A stretch of 20,900 nt of DNA from an uncultured Blastocatellia bacterium. Lineage in GTDB: Bacteria > Acidobacteriota > Blastocatellia > Pyrinomonadales > Pyrinomonadaceae. Location: assembly GCA_946480785.1 (NCBI GenBank), contig CAMLLD010000096.1, positions 1-20,900 on the forward strand, read 5' to 3'. Position 1 is the stretch's first letter. Each line of letters starts with the position of its first letter. The position numbers and the translations under genes were made by a program. The notes beneath the pieces are model-generated. The model searched no databases. It was not told where the DNA came from and was given only the letters and a program-made list of their open reading frames with translations. Shown one piece after another: positions 1-6,834 of the stretch.

Positions 1-751
1 CCGCGGGCGTCAGCAGAAAACTCGTCAGCCCCGCGCGAAACGCCAGCATCACGTCGCCCGCGCCGATAATCGCCATCACGCTCAACGCAAGCACCAGCAA
101 CGGCGACGCGACCATCTGTTCTTCAACGAAGTAACGCAACGTCGTTGCCTGATCGTTGTTCTTCGCCAGCCGGCTCATGAATTGAAACTTGTAAAAGTAA
201 GCCGCGAGATAAGCCGTGATATCCAGCGCCGCGGCGATAGTCAGCTTGTAACTCGCCGCCTCGCTCAGCGCGATCAGCACTGCCCAAAGACTGAAGACCA
301 TTGCGGCCCACGAAAACCAGCGCACGCGCCGTCCGACAATGGCATCGACCACGGGCGCGATGATCAGCGTGCCCGCGCGCAGCAACACCAGCACCAGCAC
401 GATCGACAAACCACCAAACGTAAACGCGAGCGTCGTCGTGCCCATGATCGTCGCCATGCACACGCCGGAGAGAAACGTCAGCCGGCGCGGGAAGGGAATC
501 GAAACACCGAAGAACTCACGCCGTCCGGCGTATTTCCACCAACCCTTTATCGTGATGAACCCGAGCATGCCGGCCACTGTCGCGATGGCCGAAACAGGCA
601 GCAGCAGCGGGCCGCTCACCGCGCCGTGAGTGCCCGGCAGCAGTCCACTCGACAGCGCTTTAGTTAGACCACTGTAAGGTGTGTAGGAGAGGTAATAACC
701 GAGGCCGAGGGCCCAGATTAGAAGACTGTAGCGCCGCTTATCGCTAAGCAT
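1..751 (-). CDS. Polytopic inner-membrane protein, C-terminus cut by window edge
   Basis: This open frame has no stop before position 1, so about 250 N-terminal residues are visible and the protein continues outside the window. It begins MLSDKRRYSL. Strongly hydrophobic segments lie near residues 9-27, 47-69, 92-112, 114-133, 145-163, 168-187 and 216-233, so it is an integral membrane protein with at least seven spans. The repeated hydrophobic blocks split by short basic loops (GRRVRW near 140) resemble drug/metabolite-transporter-like proteins. I do not recognise a named family and assign no substrate. The start is supported by an AAGGGG Shine-Dalgarno about 8 nt upstream of the ATG. The gene begins 22 bp after the stop of the acyl-CoA-dehydrogenase-like gene and is the third gene of that operon. 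A transport role for that operon's product or substrate is inference from position only. Confidence 0.8.
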   Translation of the reverse strand, partial: MLSDKRRYSLLIWALGLGYYLSYTPYSGLTKALSSGLLPGTHGAVSGPLLLPVSAIATVAGMLGFITIKGWWKYAGRREFFGVSIPFPRRLTFLSGVCMATIMGTTTLAFTFGGLSIVLVLVLLRAGTLIIAPVVDAIVGRRVRWFSWAAMVFSLWAVLIALSEAASYKLTIAAALDITAYLAAYFYKFQFMSRLAKNNDQATTLRYFVEEQMVASPLLVLALSVMAIIGAGDVMLAFRAGLTSFLLTPA

Positions 752-773
752 GGGTAACGCCCCTTGTCCGAAG

Positions 774-2006
774 TTAAGGTTTGTAGAACGATGGATCGTG
801 AGTCAGGCCCAACACCGACTTGCCAATCGTGGCGAGGATCTGATCGTCGTTATCGTGACGAACATAAAAAGAGAGATCGCGATAGACGCGTTCGAGCACG
901 CTCGGGCGAATCAGACAGCGCGCGCCGCACGCGCGAATACACTGCTTGACGGTGTCTTCCGCGAGATGCTCGACGACGTGTCGCGCGCGGCTGCCGGCGA
1001 TCTGCGCCTCGACGTAGCGGCCGGTTTCCCAGAGATGGGCCACGTGCTTCAACCAGAGATGCGCGGTCTCGACGTTAACCGACATCTGTCCGATGTGATG
1101 TTGCACGTAAGGATCTTCGATCTTGTTTTGCGACTTGATATAGCGGAGCGCGTAGTCATACGCGGCTTCGGCAGCGCCGAGAAAAGTCGCGGCGTAATGA
1201 GGAATGAAACACGTCTGCCAGCCTTCTTTCAGATACTGGCCGGGATAACCGATCACGTCCGCTTCGGGAATGAACGTGCCGCGAAAGTGGACCAGGTGAC
1301 TGACGGTCCCGCGCATTCCGATCGGGTCCCACCACGACGTGTCGATCTCGATCGTCGGATCGGAAAGATTGCACGCCATCATGAGTTGCGTGTCGAGCAT
1401 CGCAGCGTCGATGTGACGCACGCCGCCGGGGCCGGCAGTGTTGACGAGGAGTATGGCCCACTCCGCGCCGCCCGCGCTCGTCGCGAAAGCTTTGTTGCCG
1501 TTGATGACGTAGCCACCATCGACACGTTGCACCGTGGTTCCAAAGCGAACTTTTTCACCGGGCTTTGGTGACTGCGGTTCGCCGCTCCACGCTACCCACT
1601 TCTCGCCGCGTTCGACGACGCCGCGAAACCAGCGCGTCTTTTGTTCTTCAGAGCTCATGCCGTCGAGCAGCACGAGCGAGTTGACGTGGCCTTCCCAGCA
1701 ACGCGCGAGCGAGAGATCGACGCGCGCGATCTCTTTCGTCATCATCCAGAGCGTGAAAACGTCCCCCGCGTATGGTCCAAGTCCGAGACCGCCATGCTCT
1801 TTCGGCACCACGGGCGCGAGCAGTCCGGCGCGAAAGAGATCGTCGAAGTCTTCAGCGGGAAAAGTCGCAGTCTCGTCGTAACCGGCGGCGCGCGCGGAGA
1901 AATTCTCGCGCGCGAGCACGGCGACGCGATTGATGATCTCCTGCTGCTCCGCGCTGAGATCCAGGAGGTCGTAAGTTTGATTGATGGCGGCTGGACTGGT
2001 TGTCAT
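774..2006 (-). CDS. Acyl-CoA dehydrogenase superfamily flavoprotein
   Basis: The 410-residue protein has the acyl-CoA dehydrogenase fold order: an N-terminal helical domain, a middle beta domain with GYVINGNKAFATSA at about 165-178 (the family's G-x-x-x-x-G-x-K-x-x-x-T-S/N stretch), and a C-terminal helical domain. FAD is the expected cofactor. Where classical acyl-CoA dehydrogenases carry the catalytic glutamate of the YEGT motif, this protein reads FYVRHDNDDQIL (about 380-391), with valine at the glutamate position by my alignment. It may therefore be one of the superfamily's divergent members (for example flavin monooxygenase-like or acting on a non-CoA substrate) rather than a beta-oxidation enzyme. 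Its ATG overlaps the stop of the upstream shikimate-dehydrogenase-like gene in an ATGA, which indicates translational coupling. Superfamily membership is firm; the reaction is unknown. Confidence 0.85.
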   Translation of the reverse strand: MTTSPAAINQTYDLLDLSAEQQEIINRVAVLARENFSARAAGYDETATFPAEDFDDLFRAGLLAPVVPKEHGGLGLGPYAGDVFTLWMMTKEIARVDLSLARCWEGHVNSLVLLDGMSSEEQKTRWFRGVVERGEKWVAWSGEPQSPKPGEKVRFGTTVQRVDGGYVINGNKAFATSAGGAEWAILLVNTAGPGGVRHIDAAMLDTQLMMACNLSDPTIEIDTSWWDPIGMRGTVSHLVHFRGTFIPEADVIGYPGQYLKEGWQTCFIPHYAATFLGAAEAAYDYALRYIKSQNKIEDPYVQHHIGQMSVNVETAHLWLKHVAHLWETGRYVEAQIAGSRARHVVEHLAEDTVKQCIRACGARCLIRPSVLERVYRDLSFYVRHDNDDQILATIGKSVLGLTHDPSFYKP

Positions 2007-3361
2007 TTGTCTAGTGTGATCGCGGGCATTTCTTTTCCGGTCATCAATAGAAACTGCTTGCGCACTTGCGTCATCAACACGTGCCGGCCGTCGATCGCGA
2101 CCTGGTGGCGCGCGACTGTGCTGTCGATGAGCGGCGTCGGGCGCGACGCGTAGACGAGATCGATCACGACCGCGTCGCTGTTGAGACGTTCGACTTCGAA
2201 CGGCGCTTCGTCGGTGTCGCGACCGACCGGCGTCGCGTTGACTACGATGTCATAACCCTCAGCGTCGAAATCAGGCAAGGGAATATACGGCAGGCCGAGG
2301 AGAGACGCGGCCCGTTCGCCGCGTTCGGCGCCACGATTGATCAGCGTCACGCCCGCCCCTGACTTGGCGAGCGCCGCGGCGATCGCGCGTCCCGCGCCGC
2401 CGCAACCGATGACGGCCGCGCGTTTCTCACGTACATCGACATTCTTCTGATCGCTGGCCGCGTAGACGACGTCGGGATCAGTTGTGTCGGCGCGCCACCA
2501 ACCGTTGTTGCGAATGAGAATGTTCGCCGCCTGCGTCTGTTGGACCATCGCGCTGACGTTCTTCGCCAAACGAAACGCTTCTTCTTTGTGCGGCGAAGCG
2601 ACGGTCATGCCGTTGATCGGAAAACCGAACGTGTCGAGTTGTTTCGCTTGCACGAAGTCGCGCCAGAACTCGGCGAAGTCGTCGACCTGCAACGGCACGA
2701 AGAGCGCGGGATAGTTCATCGCGCGATACGACGCGTTGTGCAGCCGCGGCGAGAGGGAATGAAAGATCGGATTGCCGATGATGGCGAAGAGCTCTTTCAC
2801 CGGTCTGACTTCGGGCAAGCCGTAATCGTCGATGAGTTTCGCGATCGTTGGTTCGCTCGCGAGTGGCCCGGGTGAAACGAGACCGAAGATCGCGGGCGCG
2901 CCTAGTTGCAGTGCGACGAGCCGCGTCCAGAATCCGAGCGAGCCGTTGGCGTAAGCAATGACGTCATTGCGATCGAGCGACTTCAGAAAATGCAGCGGCA
3001 GAAACTCTTCAGCGATCGTTCTCGCCTTGACCACCAGCTTGTACAAACGCGCCGGCACTGTGGAGATTTGGGTCAGTCGACGTTGTAACTCCGCGACATC
3101 GCCCACTTCGCCACACCACGAAACGATGCGTGCTTCCGGTGGAATCGCGCTCAACTTCGCTTCATCAACTTCATGCGTCAGGTCGAGTTCATACAAGACC
3201 TCGCCGTGGAAGTGTTGGCGCAGCCAATCAGGATCGATGTCAGCCGCGAAGCGCGCCGGAATTTCCAAAGCATCGACAAACGGCGGCAGCGCGGCCAGTT
3301 CCTTGCCGGCGGGCGAAGGAGCGGTTGATAAAGTGGCGATTAGTGAGGCACGAGTCAGCAC
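2003..3361 (-). CDS. Divergent 3-dehydroquinate dehydratase/shikimate dehydrogenase fusion (AroDE-like)
   Basis: The protein has 452 residues and a GTG start; an in-frame TAG four codons upstream limits the start. Residues about 1-185 resemble a shortened type I 3-dehydroquinase: a putative Schiff-base lysine at K108 (RLYKLVVKA) and a GS-x-x-x-x-TR stretch near 140-147. The usual S-x-H catalytic histidine position reads S81-W-C83. Residues 190-452 are a shikimate-dehydrogenase domain: HSLSP at 201-205, catalytic-type lysine K259 in SPHKE, aspartate D295, the NADP-binding GCGGAGRA at 319-326, INR at 341-343 and NATPVG at 375-380. The canonical NVT-x-P-x-K motif reads TVASPHK, and NTD reads TTD. 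Bifunctional AroDE proteins catalyse steps 3 and 4 of the shikimate pathway. The active-site changes and the partner genes make a specialised role possible. It is the first gene of a three-gene operon, with a good promoter about 100 nt upstream. Confidence 0.8.
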   Translation of the reverse strand: MLTRASLIATLSTAPSPAGKELAALPPFVDALEIPARFAADIDPDWLRQHFHGEVLYELDLTHEVDEAKLSAIPPEARIVSWCGEVGDVAELQRRLTQISTVPARLYKLVVKARTIAEEFLPLHFLKSLDRNDVIAYANGSLGFWTRLVALQLGAPAIFGLVSPGPLASEPTIAKLIDDYGLPEVRPVKELFAIIGNPIFHSLSPRLHNASYRAMNYPALFVPLQVDDFAEFWRDFVQAKQLDTFGFPINGMTVASPHKEEAFRLAKNVSAMVQQTQAANILIRNNGWWRADTTDPDVVYAASDQKNVDVREKRAAVIGCGGAGRAIAAALAKSGAGVTLINRGAERGERAASLLGLPYIPLPDFDAEGYDIVVNATPVGRDTDEAPFEVERLNSDAVVIDLVYASRPTPLIDSTVARHQVAIDGRHVLMTQVRKQFLLMTGKEMPAITLDK

Positions 3362-3467
3362 AGAGATCTACTCAACAAGCGGATACGGGTTGAACTACGA
3401 GCTGGATTTAGCGAGCAGGCGAAGGTACTTCTCGTGAGAACGCAGCCGTAGAATTTAGAGCGCGGTA

Positions 3468-3496
3468 ACTATACTTTGCTTAACCGGAGAGTTCAA
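3468..3496 (-). promoter_or_regulatory. Sigma70-type promoter for the AroDE-like operon
   Basis: On the minus strand, TTGAAC (3491-3496) is followed after exactly 17 bp by TATAGT (3468-3473). Both hexamers are close to consensus. The predicted start near 3461 leaves a leader of about 100 nt before the GTG at 3361. Confidence 0.6.
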
Positions 3497-3518
3497 TAAA
3501 TTTTCTTTTTGTCGCCGT

Positions 3519-3547
3519 TTGTGACTTTTCGCCGCGCGTCGTATAGT
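3519..3547 (+). promoter_or_regulatory. Sigma70-type promoter for the citrate-synthase-like gene
   Basis: TTGTGA (3519-3524), a 17-bp spacer and TATAGT (3542-3547) lie on the plus strand. Transcription would begin near 3554, giving a short leader that contains the GGGAG ribosome site before the ATG at 3577. The -10 hexamer is the same TATAGT used by the divergent promoter 69 bp away. Confidence 0.65.
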
Positions 3548-3576
3548 GGGACCAAAAGTTTTTGGGAGACGCTTCA

Positions 3577-5118
3577 ATGGACACGATATTTTCGGTGCTG
3601 CCACCCGCGCCTGACTACAACCCAGTCAAGCAGGCCACTGCCAGAGCCGAAGAACTGGGCGAGAAGAGTATCGCGACGACCCTCGGTTACTTCGCGACGA
3701 TGCCTTCCTCCACCGACATCATTGCTAATCCGGTTTTGTATCACACGCCCGTTGATTGCAACGGCACGAAGATCACCCTCGACATTCGCTCGTTCACGAT
3801 TCGCGGCATTATTCCCGAAGCGGACATCCTGCGCGGCAAAGCGGGTCCCATCGATGTGATTTTCACCGGCCTCTTTGGCGACTCGGCCGGTTCCGCTGCG
3901 GACAAAGAAACACTCGCGACTTATATCAACGAAAAGTATTTCGAAAGTCTGGGTCAGTTGAAAGACGGTACGTTCACTGGTGGTGAATGTATCGATGAGA
4001 TGGCGGCGTTTGTGACGAAGTTTCCGGGACTGGGTCCGGAAGTCGCGATGCAGTATTTCCTGATTCTGCGGAAGGCGCGACTCGGCAAACGCGAACCAGG
4101 CGAGACTGGCATTCACGACGAGCGCGATCCGGGTTCGTTGTTGCGCGAGATGATCGAATGTCACATGGAGAACGTAGCCGTCGGTGGCGTGTCAGCGTAC
4201 ATGAATTATCTGCTCGAAGAGAATCCGGAGATGAGCGACCGCGAGCTCTCCGCGCAGACGGCGCAGTTTATCGCGGAGGAAGTCTCGCGCGGTCGCAACG
4301 GATTTCAGGTTTCGTACAGTTTGATTCTCGGCCATCACGCGAACGATCACGAGAGTTTGATCCTTGAGCGCATGGGCACGATCCAGATTCATCACGGGTC
4401 GGCAGGCTCCAACATGGTCGCGCGTTACATGGCGACGTTGCATACGTTGTCGGTGTCAGACTTCTTTACTGCGTCGCAGATGGCGCTCGACGGTGCGCGG
4501 CACTTCGGCGCGATTCACGACATGTCGGATTTTGTGAACGAGCTCGAGCCGTTGTCGGTTGAAGACCGCGCGGCGCGCATTCGCGAGAAGATGTTGACGG
4601 GCGGGTTGCCGACGTTTGGTCATCCGGAGATTGCGGCGGCTGGTCGTGGCAATCAGGTGCAACAGGATCCGCGTCCGGCGATCTACATCGCGCCGGTGTT
4701 TGATGCGATCGATGCCGGTGAGCTCACGTTGTCGCAGGAGCAACAGGACCGTCTCGCGATCGCGCGGCTCATTTATCAGACAGCGTTTGTGAACGGCGTG
4801 TTGAAGCCGCAGCGAGAGCACGAGCCGCCGTTGCGACTGACGGCGAACACGGATTTCGGCGCGTGGTGCGTGCAGGAAGCGTTGGGGATTGAAGAAGAGG
4901 ATCGGACGTTGTTGACTTACATCTTCCGCGGCTTTGGCTGGATGATGGACGCGCGCGAGCAGTTACAACAGAAAATGATCCGCCCCGTGATCGCGCCCAA
5001 TCCGAAGATCGTGCCGAAGGAGAGCGACGACAACACCATCCCCGATCTCGTCTCTCGCGTCCACCGCCGCCTGAGCTCCGACGGGAATCCATTTAGCCCG
5101 CAGGGCCAATCTGTGTAA
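3577..5118 (+). CDS. Citrate synthase family protein (divergent)
   Basis: The 513-residue protein starts at MDTIFSVLPP; GGGAG at 3564-3568 sits 8 nt before this ATG, which favours it over the in-frame TTG at 3562. The C-terminal two thirds keep the citrate-synthase layout. The first catalytic histidine region reads IHHGSAGSNMVAR (H273 by alignment). The second is GARHFGAIHD with H309. GHPEI followed by DPRP matches the family's GH-R-Y/DPR stretch. The catalytic aspartate is D426 in ANTDFG. The neighbours of these residues differ strongly from ordinary citrate synthase (HE-x-NAST and GPLHGGANE are both altered), and the protein is longer than the usual 430 residues because of an extended N-terminus. 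Likely chemistry is condensation of an acyl-CoA with a 2-oxoacid, or the reverse citryl-CoA-lyase type. The gene is transcribed alone and converges on the phosphofructokinase gene with only 8 bp between them. Confidence 0.85.
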   Translation: MDTIFSVLPPAPDYNPVKQATARAEELGEKSIATTLGYFATMPSSTDIIANPVLYHTPVDCNGTKITLDIRSFTIRGIIPEADILRGKAGPIDVIFTGLFGDSAGSAADKETLATYINEKYFESLGQLKDGTFTGGECIDEMAAFVTKFPGLGPEVAMQYFLILRKARLGKREPGETGIHDERDPGSLLREMIECHMENVAVGGVSAYMNYLLEENPEMSDRELSAQTAQFIAEEVSRGRNGFQVSYSLILGHHANDHESLILERMGTIQIHHGSAGSNMVARYMATLHTLSVSDFFTASQMALDGARHFGAIHDMSDFVNELEPLSVEDRAARIREKMLTGGLPTFGHPEIAAAGRGNQVQQDPRPAIYIAPVFDAIDAGELTLSQEQQDRLAIARLIYQTAFVNGVLKPQREHEPPLRLTANTDFGAWCVQEALGIEEEDRTLLTYIFRGFGWMMDAREQLQQKMIRPVIAPNPKIVPKESDDNTIPDLVSRVHRRLSSDGNPFSPQGQSV

Positions 5119-5126
5119 TCTGTGGC

Positions 5127-6233
5127 TCACATGCCGATGCCTTTGAGGTGGTAGCGGTCTTTGTCGTAGTAACGATCGACGTCCACTAAATTAATCGCGC
5201 CCAGCACGGTCGAGATGTCCACTAACGACAACTCACATGCGGGCGCGATGCCGCGTGCGGAAACCATCTTGCCGAACTGACCAACCGCCACCGCCTCCGC
5301 TGCACGCGCGCCAAACATCATCCCCATAATTCTGTCGATCGGACTCGGTGGTCCACCTCGTTGCGGATGACCGAGAATCACGGCGCGCGCTTCGTAATGC
5401 GTCTCGCTCGCAATGCGCTGCGCTAAGACTTCACCAATCCCACCAAGCCGGACGTGCCCAAACGCATCGTGCCCATCGTTAAGCGTCACGAGCTCCGCAT
5501 CCTCGGCACGCGCGCCTTCCGCCACCACGATCACCGAATAACGCGGCCGCCGCGAAGGCCCGCGACTCAAGTCCGACTCACCAAGCCGGTCGCGCAACAA
5601 CTGAAACACGCGCTCATAACGGAAAGGACATTCCGGTATGAGAATCAAATGCGCCTGACCGGCAACACCCGACCACAACGCGAGATGCCCCGCGTGCCGC
5701 CCCATCACTTCGACGATCTGAACCCAACCGTGCGATCCCGCAGGCGTGCGCGAACGCTCGATCACTTCGGAAACGTTACGCAAAGCGGTATCAAAACCGA
5801 GCGTGTAATCCGTGCCCGCGAGATCCTTGTCGATCGTCTTCGGCACGCCGACAACGCGAACACCGCGTTGAACCAACTTCGCCCCAACGCCCATCGTGTC
5901 TTCGCCGCCACACACCACGAGCGCCTCGAGCTGCAACCGTTCAATGTTGTCGAGCACTTCCTGCGAACGATCGTGCACGCCGCCATCATCGGCGACTTGC
6001 TTGAACGGATTCGTACGCGACGAGCCGAGATTCGTGCCGCCATCGCGATCCCAGCGCCGCACCGTTTCGCGATCGAGCGGCAACCCTTCCGGCGCCGGAT
6101 TGATCAGGCTGCGCCAGCCGTCGAGAAGACCGATAACTTGTAAGCCGAGTTCTGAGCCGCGATAGACCAGACCCTTGATTGCGGGATTCAAACCGGGAGC
6201 ATCGCCGCCTCCCGTCAGGACACCGATTCGCAT
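5127..6233 (-). CDS. 6-phosphofructokinase, pyrophosphate-type signature
   Basis: The 368-residue protein begins MRIGVLTGGGDAPG. Family motifs are all present: GGGDAPG (8-14), GGTNLGSSR (65-73), GGEDT (109-113), PKTIDKD (131-137), MGRHAGHLAL (177-186), a PECPF substrate loop and QRGGPPSPIDR near the C-terminus. In this superfamily ATP-dependent enzymes normally carry glycine at the second position of the GG-x-G-S/T loop and in the P-G-TID loop. Aspartate plus lysine (D112 and K132 here) mark pyrophosphate-dependent enzymes, so reversible PPi-dependent phosphorylation of fructose 6-phosphate is predicted. The usual TIDND reads TIDKD (K136), which is unusual. The in-frame extension up to 6380 would run through the divergent secreted-protein gene and is rejected. 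No clear ribosome site precedes the ATG; a weak TTGAAG-N17-TAATTT ending 7 nt before it would allow a leaderless message. Confidence 0.9.
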   Translation of the reverse strand: MRIGVLTGGGDAPGLNPAIKGLVYRGSELGLQVIGLLDGWRSLINPAPEGLPLDRETVRRWDRDGGTNLGSSRTNPFKQVADDGGVHDRSQEVLDNIERLQLEALVVCGGEDTMGVGAKLVQRGVRVVGVPKTIDKDLAGTDYTLGFDTALRNVSEVIERSRTPAGSHGWVQIVEVMGRHAGHLALWSGVAGQAHLILIPECPFRYERVFQLLRDRLGESDLSRGPSRRPRYSVIVVAEGARAEDAELVTLNDGHDAFGHVRLGGIGEVLAQRIASETHYEARAVILGHPQRGGPPSPIDRIMGMMFGARAAEAVAVGQFGKMVSARGIAPACELSLVDISTVLGAINLVDVDRYYDKDRYHLKGIGM

Positions 6234-6255
6234 GTTATTCAAATTAACAGGCCGC

Positions 6256-6284
6256 TTGTCGTTCTTCAACAGGCGAGTTATTGT
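6256..6284 (+). promoter_or_regulatory. Possible promoter, near-leaderless, for the 180-aa secreted protein
   Basis: TTGTCG (6256-6261), a 17-bp spacer and TATTGT (6279-6284) match four of six bases at each hexamer. The -10 lies only 7 nt before the ATG at 6292, so a transcript would be leaderless or nearly so. The intergenic space to the phosphofructokinase start is only 58 bp, which leaves little room for anything else. Confidence 0.3.
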
Positions 6285-6291
6285 GTGCGCC

Positions 6292-6834
6292 ATGAAACGA
6301 GACCAAAAAATATTCATCAACGCTTTAGCGCTGTTTATATTTGCCGTGTCGATGGCAGTGCCGGTGTTGGCCCAGGACATCGCTGCCGTCGAGGAAGCAC
6401 ACGATCAGATTTTGCAAGGCCCGGCACTGACGCGCGTCGTTCCGGCGTCATTTTATTTTGAAGGCCAGGCTGCACCCACGCAAATGCGCAACGCCGCCGC
6501 CGCGCGGGCTAATGGCCGCCTCGTCATCGCGGGCATGGTCGACACCTCCGGCTACTCGGCCGACGTCAGAGCGCATTACCAGGGCTTCTTCATCAACGAC
6601 GGCGCGATCGAGATCAGCGGCAAGTCGTTGCCGATTGGCGCCTACGGCTTTGGTTTTACTAACGACGGCAAATTCAACATTCTCGACATTGGTAACCACG
6701 AGGTGCTTTCGGTTTCATCGACCAGCGACAAAGAGCTGAAACGCCCGCGGCCGTTGATGATGACGATGGACGGCAGAAACGTGCGTCTCTACGCGGGGCG
6801 CGACTACGTCGTAATCACAGTAAAGAATCCGTGA
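6292..6834 (+). CDS. Small secreted protein of unknown function
   Basis: The 180-residue protein begins MKRDQKIFINALALFIFAVS. A basic N-terminus, a hydrophobic core and a VLA-Q junction near residue 27 form a Sec signal peptide. The mature part has no motif I recognise. It looks like a compact beta-rich domain with alternating hydrophobic strands (GRLVIAG, GAIEISGKSLPIG, NVRLYAGRDYVVITV) and no cysteines after the signal. It is exported and probably periplasmic or cell-surface. Its stop overlaps the GTG of the FG-GAP/ASPIC gene (GTGA at 6831-6834), so the two are probably made together and may act together. The start at 6292 places the signal peptide at the N-terminus; a longer in-frame start at 6175 would bury it and overlap the divergent phosphofructokinase gene. 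Confidence 0.8.
   Translation: MKRDQKIFINALALFIFAVSMAVPVLAQDIAAVEEAHDQILQGPALTRVVPASFYFEGQAAPTQMRNAAAARANGRLVIAGMVDTSGYSADVRAHYQGFFINDGAIEISGKSLPIGAYGFGFTNDGKFNILDIGNHEVLSVSSTSDKELKRPRPLMMTMDGRNVRLYAGRDYVVITVKNP

Noticed and set aside
123..667. Short open frames on both strands near the left edge
   Set aside because: They are shadows of the polytopic membrane protein, whose frame remains open to position 1 and gives coherent hydrophobic segments.
750..1571. 273-codon open frame on the plus strand
   Set aside because: It is antisense to the acyl-CoA-dehydrogenase-like gene and overlaps the start of the membrane protein. The translation shows no recognisable domain.
5119..5126. Terminator between the convergent citrate-synthase-like and kinase genes
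   Set aside because: Only 8 bp separate the stops and no stem-loop with a T-run is visible, so none is called.
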